The translations under genes were made by a program, and so were the position numbers. The notes under the pieces were generated by a model. It saw only the letters and a program-made list of their open reading frames with translations, was not told the origin of the DNA and made no database searches. This document shows positions 61,585-64,000 of a stretch of 64,000 nucleotides of DNA, one piece after another; within the stretch, counting starts at the first letter, position 1, and each line of letters opens with the position of its first letter. The DNA comes from Leishmania mexicana MHOM/GT/2001/U1103 (lineage: Eukaryota; Euglenozoa; Kinetoplastea; Trypanosomatida; Trypanosomatidae): contig NC_018328.1 in NCBI RefSeq assembly GCF_000234665.1, forward strand, positions 754,179-818,178. The letters are read 5' to 3'.

Positions 61585-61885
61585 TTAGCATGGGTAATCG
61601 AGCCGCATTTTAGCCAGTGCCTGTGGGAAAATGTGCATCTCTGCAACGGCTCTCCCTCCAGTGCTCGTTTTTATCTTTACATTTTCAGTGATGCAGTCCA
61701 GGTTGTAGGCGTTGTGTGATACACCATCGATCCGTGCTTCGTGAGCACCGATGAAACATGTAGCGCACACTGAAAACCACCTGCAAAGCGAGGTACACTT
61801 TGTTCAACTCCGCCATACCCTGGTTTAAGTCCACCACGGACACCTTTTTCGACACTGTCAGTGACAGCACACACGCACGCGAGAC
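61585..61885 (-). pseudogene. Possible decayed gene fragment
   Basis: Two minus-strand frames overlap by a shift. One reads KKVSVVDLNQGMAELNKVYL (within 61685-61870); the other reads RIDGVSHNAYNLDCITENVK and ends at a stop at 61585-61587. Unlike the surrounding DNA the sequence is not repetitive. Family not recognised; could be chance. Confidence 0.2.
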
Positions 61886-62319
61886 GAAAATTACAACAAC
61901 CAGAGGCGCTCAGCTACCGCGGGGCTACACAAAAGCCGAAATTGCGCGCGTGCACACACACACATACACACATGCGCACGCACGTCAGAGCACACAAAGC
62001 GGCCTCAAGAGATCAGCTTATCCTTGTCCACCGCCTGTGCAACTTCTCTGCATGGCAAGACGTTCAGGCGTAGAGACGACGAATCACGCATGCACACTTA
62101 CTCAGTGAGAAGCGACTGACTTTAGCAAAGTGCACGCTTGTTAAGGACGTCATCACCCTCGCCGCGTTGCCTCTAACCCTCAGGATTGCTACAACTCAGT
62201 CAGGAGTCTCTGTGCAGAGTTGCTAATGAGGATGAAAACCAAAACTAAAGCGCATCTGCGTGCAGGTTCATCTTTTTTTCCACATGAATCATTCTATGCC
62301 GCCTGTCAGCGCATCAGCC

Positions 62320-63615
62320 TTAATCGGTCACTACCTTCAGCTTCGCAACGCGCAGCTGCTGAAGGTAGGACTCGGCGCCGCACGAGTGAGCGTACACCCC
62401 ACCAGTGAACGCCGACGTTGCGTCTTTGCCAACGAACATGTCCAGGATGCGCTGGCCGCCGGGGTGGTTCGAGTACCAGATGACGTCCTTGCTGTTGTGC
62501 GTGTAGCCAGCGCCGGTCTGAATGCTGCGCATCAGGTCAATCACTTCGTTGTTGATGACCGTCAGCTTGCGGCCCTTAGCCACTTCATCCTGGACTTTCT
62601 CCCAAGTCCACTCCGCAGAGATGGGGATGTCGAGCTGGCCTAGCCGAGTCTGTGCCTGCTCCATCGCCTTCTTCGACTTCTTCAGCAGCATCTTGTTGAA
62701 GTTAGCATCGATGACATCGTTCGGCGTGCGCACGAGGTTCTTGGCACCGCCGAGAAACGACACCGCGCGGATGATCCACTTGGTGGGGTCGTAGTGATAC
62801 CACTTGATCCCGTTGCGGTAGTCCTGGGCAAACTCGTGGTGGAAGTTGTGATAGCCCTCACCAAAAGTGAACAGCGCGCACACGAAGGAGTCGTGCGACG
62901 AGTGGCGGTCCGAGTAGTTCTGCACCGCAGCGAAGAGGTTCGTGTGAGCCAGGCTGTTGATGAAGAAGGTGCAGTGGTGAACGAACACGATCTTCGCGAG
63001 AGCGGCGTAGAAGTACCCACCAAGCCAGTCACCCCAGCCGAGGCCGCAGATCACCGTGGGTAGGATGACACCGGATAGCATCGCCATCTTAAAAAAGTGC
63101 TTGTGCTGGAACTGGATCACGTAGTTGTACTTGAAGTCCGACACGTCCACCTTGCCGAGCAGGGAATAGTCCTGCTTCATGATCATCCACCCCATGTGCG
63201 AGAAAATGAAGCCACGCTGCGCGTTGTAGGGGTCCTTCTCCGTGTCCACATAACGGTGGTGAATGCGGTGGTTGCGGGCCCACCACTTGGCCGAGCCTTC
63301 GAAAGAGCCGGCGCCAGCGAAAGCGCACAGCCACTGGAACGCAGTGGAGGCCGTGTATGAGCGGTGCGAGAACAGACGGTGGTAGCCAACGGTGACGCCG
63401 AGGCAACCATTGAACATGTAAAAAAGTACGGCGGTGACAAACGTTTTCCACTGCAGTGGCACGCCCATGAACACGGCAGCGAGTACGCCAGCGATGGGAA
63501 GGCCCAGGACAGCCACGGCAACATAGTTGATCTCATAGTTGCCCTCTTGGTACGTGGGCTGACGGCGCGCAGTCTCCTCCGTCATGTCCTTACCCTTCTT
63601 CTCCACCGAGGTCAT
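62320..63615 (-). CDS. Stearoyl-CoA (Delta9) desaturase with C-terminal cytochrome b5 domain
   Basis: 431 residues from the ATG at 63613-63615; upstream in-frame codons are UTR. The three histidine boxes of membrane acyl-CoA desaturases are intact: GYHRLFSH (H79, H84), NHRIHH (H116, H119, H120) and GYHNFHH (H256, H259, H260), set among four hydrophobic helices. The C-terminal 90 residues are a cytochrome b5 domain with HPGG (about 384-387) and a second heme histidine near 410 (VYAHSCGAE). The fusion, also seen in yeast Ole1, supplies electrons in cis. It inserts the first double bond into stearoyl- or palmitoyl-CoA in the ER. No C-terminal retention signal is obvious. Confidence 0.96.
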   Translation of the reverse strand: MTSVEKKGKDMTEETARRQPTYQEGNYEINYVAVAVLGLPIAGVLAAVFMGVPLQWKTFVTAVLFYMFNGCLGVTVGYHRLFSHRSYTASTAFQWLCAFAGAGSFEGSAKWWARNHRIHHRYVDTEKDPYNAQRGFIFSHMGWMIMKQDYSLLGKVDVSDFKYNYVIQFQHKHFFKMAMLSGVILPTVICGLGWGDWLGGYFYAALAKIVFVHHCTFFINSLAHTNLFAAVQNYSDRHSSHDSFVCALFTFGEGYHNFHHEFAQDYRNGIKWYHYDPTKWIIRAVSFLGGAKNLVRTPNDVIDANFNKMLLKKSKKAMEQAQTRLGQLDIPISAEWTWEKVQDEVAKGRKLTVINNEVIDLMRSIQTGAGYTHNSKDVIWYSNHPGGQRILDMFVGKDATSAFTGGVYAHSCGAESYLQQLRVAKLKVVTD

Positions 63616-64000
63616 CGTTAGTAGCACAAAAAAAAACCTGTCGCAAGAACACACTGGCTGTTCGCACAGCACGTCAGCAGTTCGACGCAGCCGTTGTTGT
63701 GTTATCCAACCCGGACGCCGCGCGAGGACGATTATCGAAGACACAACAAAGTACGGCGAGAAACACGAGGAGGCACAAGCAAAAGGAAGCAGGGGAGGAG
63801 GGGGAGGGGGAGGGGGAGGGGAAGATGGGCGAATGAAGTGCAGCGTATTAGAGGCTTGGAGAACACGGTCTGTCAGAGGGTTTGTGCTAGTGTGTGTAAG
63901 TGCTTGCTCTCGCCTGCGCGGGACTCGTGATTGGGGTGTGCCTACAATCTCAGCGGATGCTGCTTCGAGACGTCGACTCTGACTGCCCTTTATTGTTCTG
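63616..64000. other. Upstream region of the desaturase gene
   Basis: Includes a G-rich plus-strand tract at 63790-63822 that is C/T-rich on the coding strand, a candidate polypyrimidine tract, though it lies about 180 bp from the start codon. No further gene before the window edge. Confidence 0.45.

Larger units (their letters stand above)
59967..62319. other. Intergenic, 2.35 kb
   Basis: Includes (CA)n at 60360-60377, an AT stretch at about 60705-60726, and a weak coding remnant at 61585-61885 listed separately. Base composition is more A/T-rich than the rest of the window. No intact gene seen. Confidence 0.5.

Noticed and set aside
1..64000. CRISPR arrays, bacterial operon signals, rRNA or tRNA genes
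   Set aside because: No regularly spaced direct repeats, no Shine-Dalgarno-led genes, and no tRNA arm or T-loop pattern noticed; the window is eukaryotic in every respect.

Overview
The window looks like a piece of a trypanosomatid nuclear chromosome, most likely Leishmania or a close relative. Every convincing gene lies on the minus strand, none shows an intron, and genes are separated by 0.5-4 kb of low-complexity DNA that is pyrimidine-rich on the coding strand (poly-G/GA and GT/CA runs on the plus strand). This is what a polycistronic unit processed by trans-splicing looks like. Third codon positions are strongly G/C. The set (transketolase ending SKM, duplicated RPS8, HMG-CoA synthase, RPL12, tandem RPL41, stearoyl-CoA desaturase) recalls Leishmania chromosome 24; that placement is from memory and was not searched.

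Transcription runs from right to left. From the right edge: Delta9 desaturase with a C-terminal cytochrome b5 domain (62.3-63.6 kb); cob(I)alamin adenosyltransferase fused to a Cys-rich N-terminal module (58.8-60.0); a four-helix membrane protein (57.5-58.0); a torsin/Clp-like AAA+ protein with a membrane signal (53.9-55.0); RPL12; three RPL41 copies (50.3-52.1); a PPR protein; a single-pass membrane protein; a 1438-residue coiled-coil protein; a VPS50/syndetin-like tether subunit; a glycerophosphodiester phosphodiesterase; a small putatively myristoylated protein in a gene-poor stretch (28.2-35.9); an FTS/AKTIP-like UEV protein; a UBE2C-like E2; a 1198-residue MUN/CATCHR-like protein; HMG-CoA synthase; a Pol II CTD-interacting-domain protein; a six-blade kelch protein; two RPS8 copies; transketolase; RPL26; a BolA-like protein; and the N-terminal part of a short-chain dehydrogenase cut by the left edge.

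The mobile or repeated layer consists of three nearly identical copies of a roughly 520-bp SIDER-like dispersed repeat: A at 2472-2818 (truncated), B at 8091-8607 (inverted) and C at 28720-29243. The RPS8 and RPL41 copies are homogenised over the coding sequence but not over the flanks. Several intergenic spans hold weak remnants of coding sequence (about 2.1-2.4, 17.2-17.5, 34.1-34.9 and 61.6-61.9 kb).

Functionally the window mixes translation (RPL26, RPS8, RPL41, RPL12), central and lipid metabolism (transketolase, HMG-CoA synthase, desaturase, phosphodiesterase, cobalamin activation), ubiquitin-fold proteins, and membrane-traffic factors (FTS-like, VPS50-like, MUN-like). Gene adjacency in such units does not by itself imply a shared pathway. 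The most open biological question is whether the torsin-like AAA+ protein and the small membrane protein 6 kb downstream form an ATPase/activator pair.
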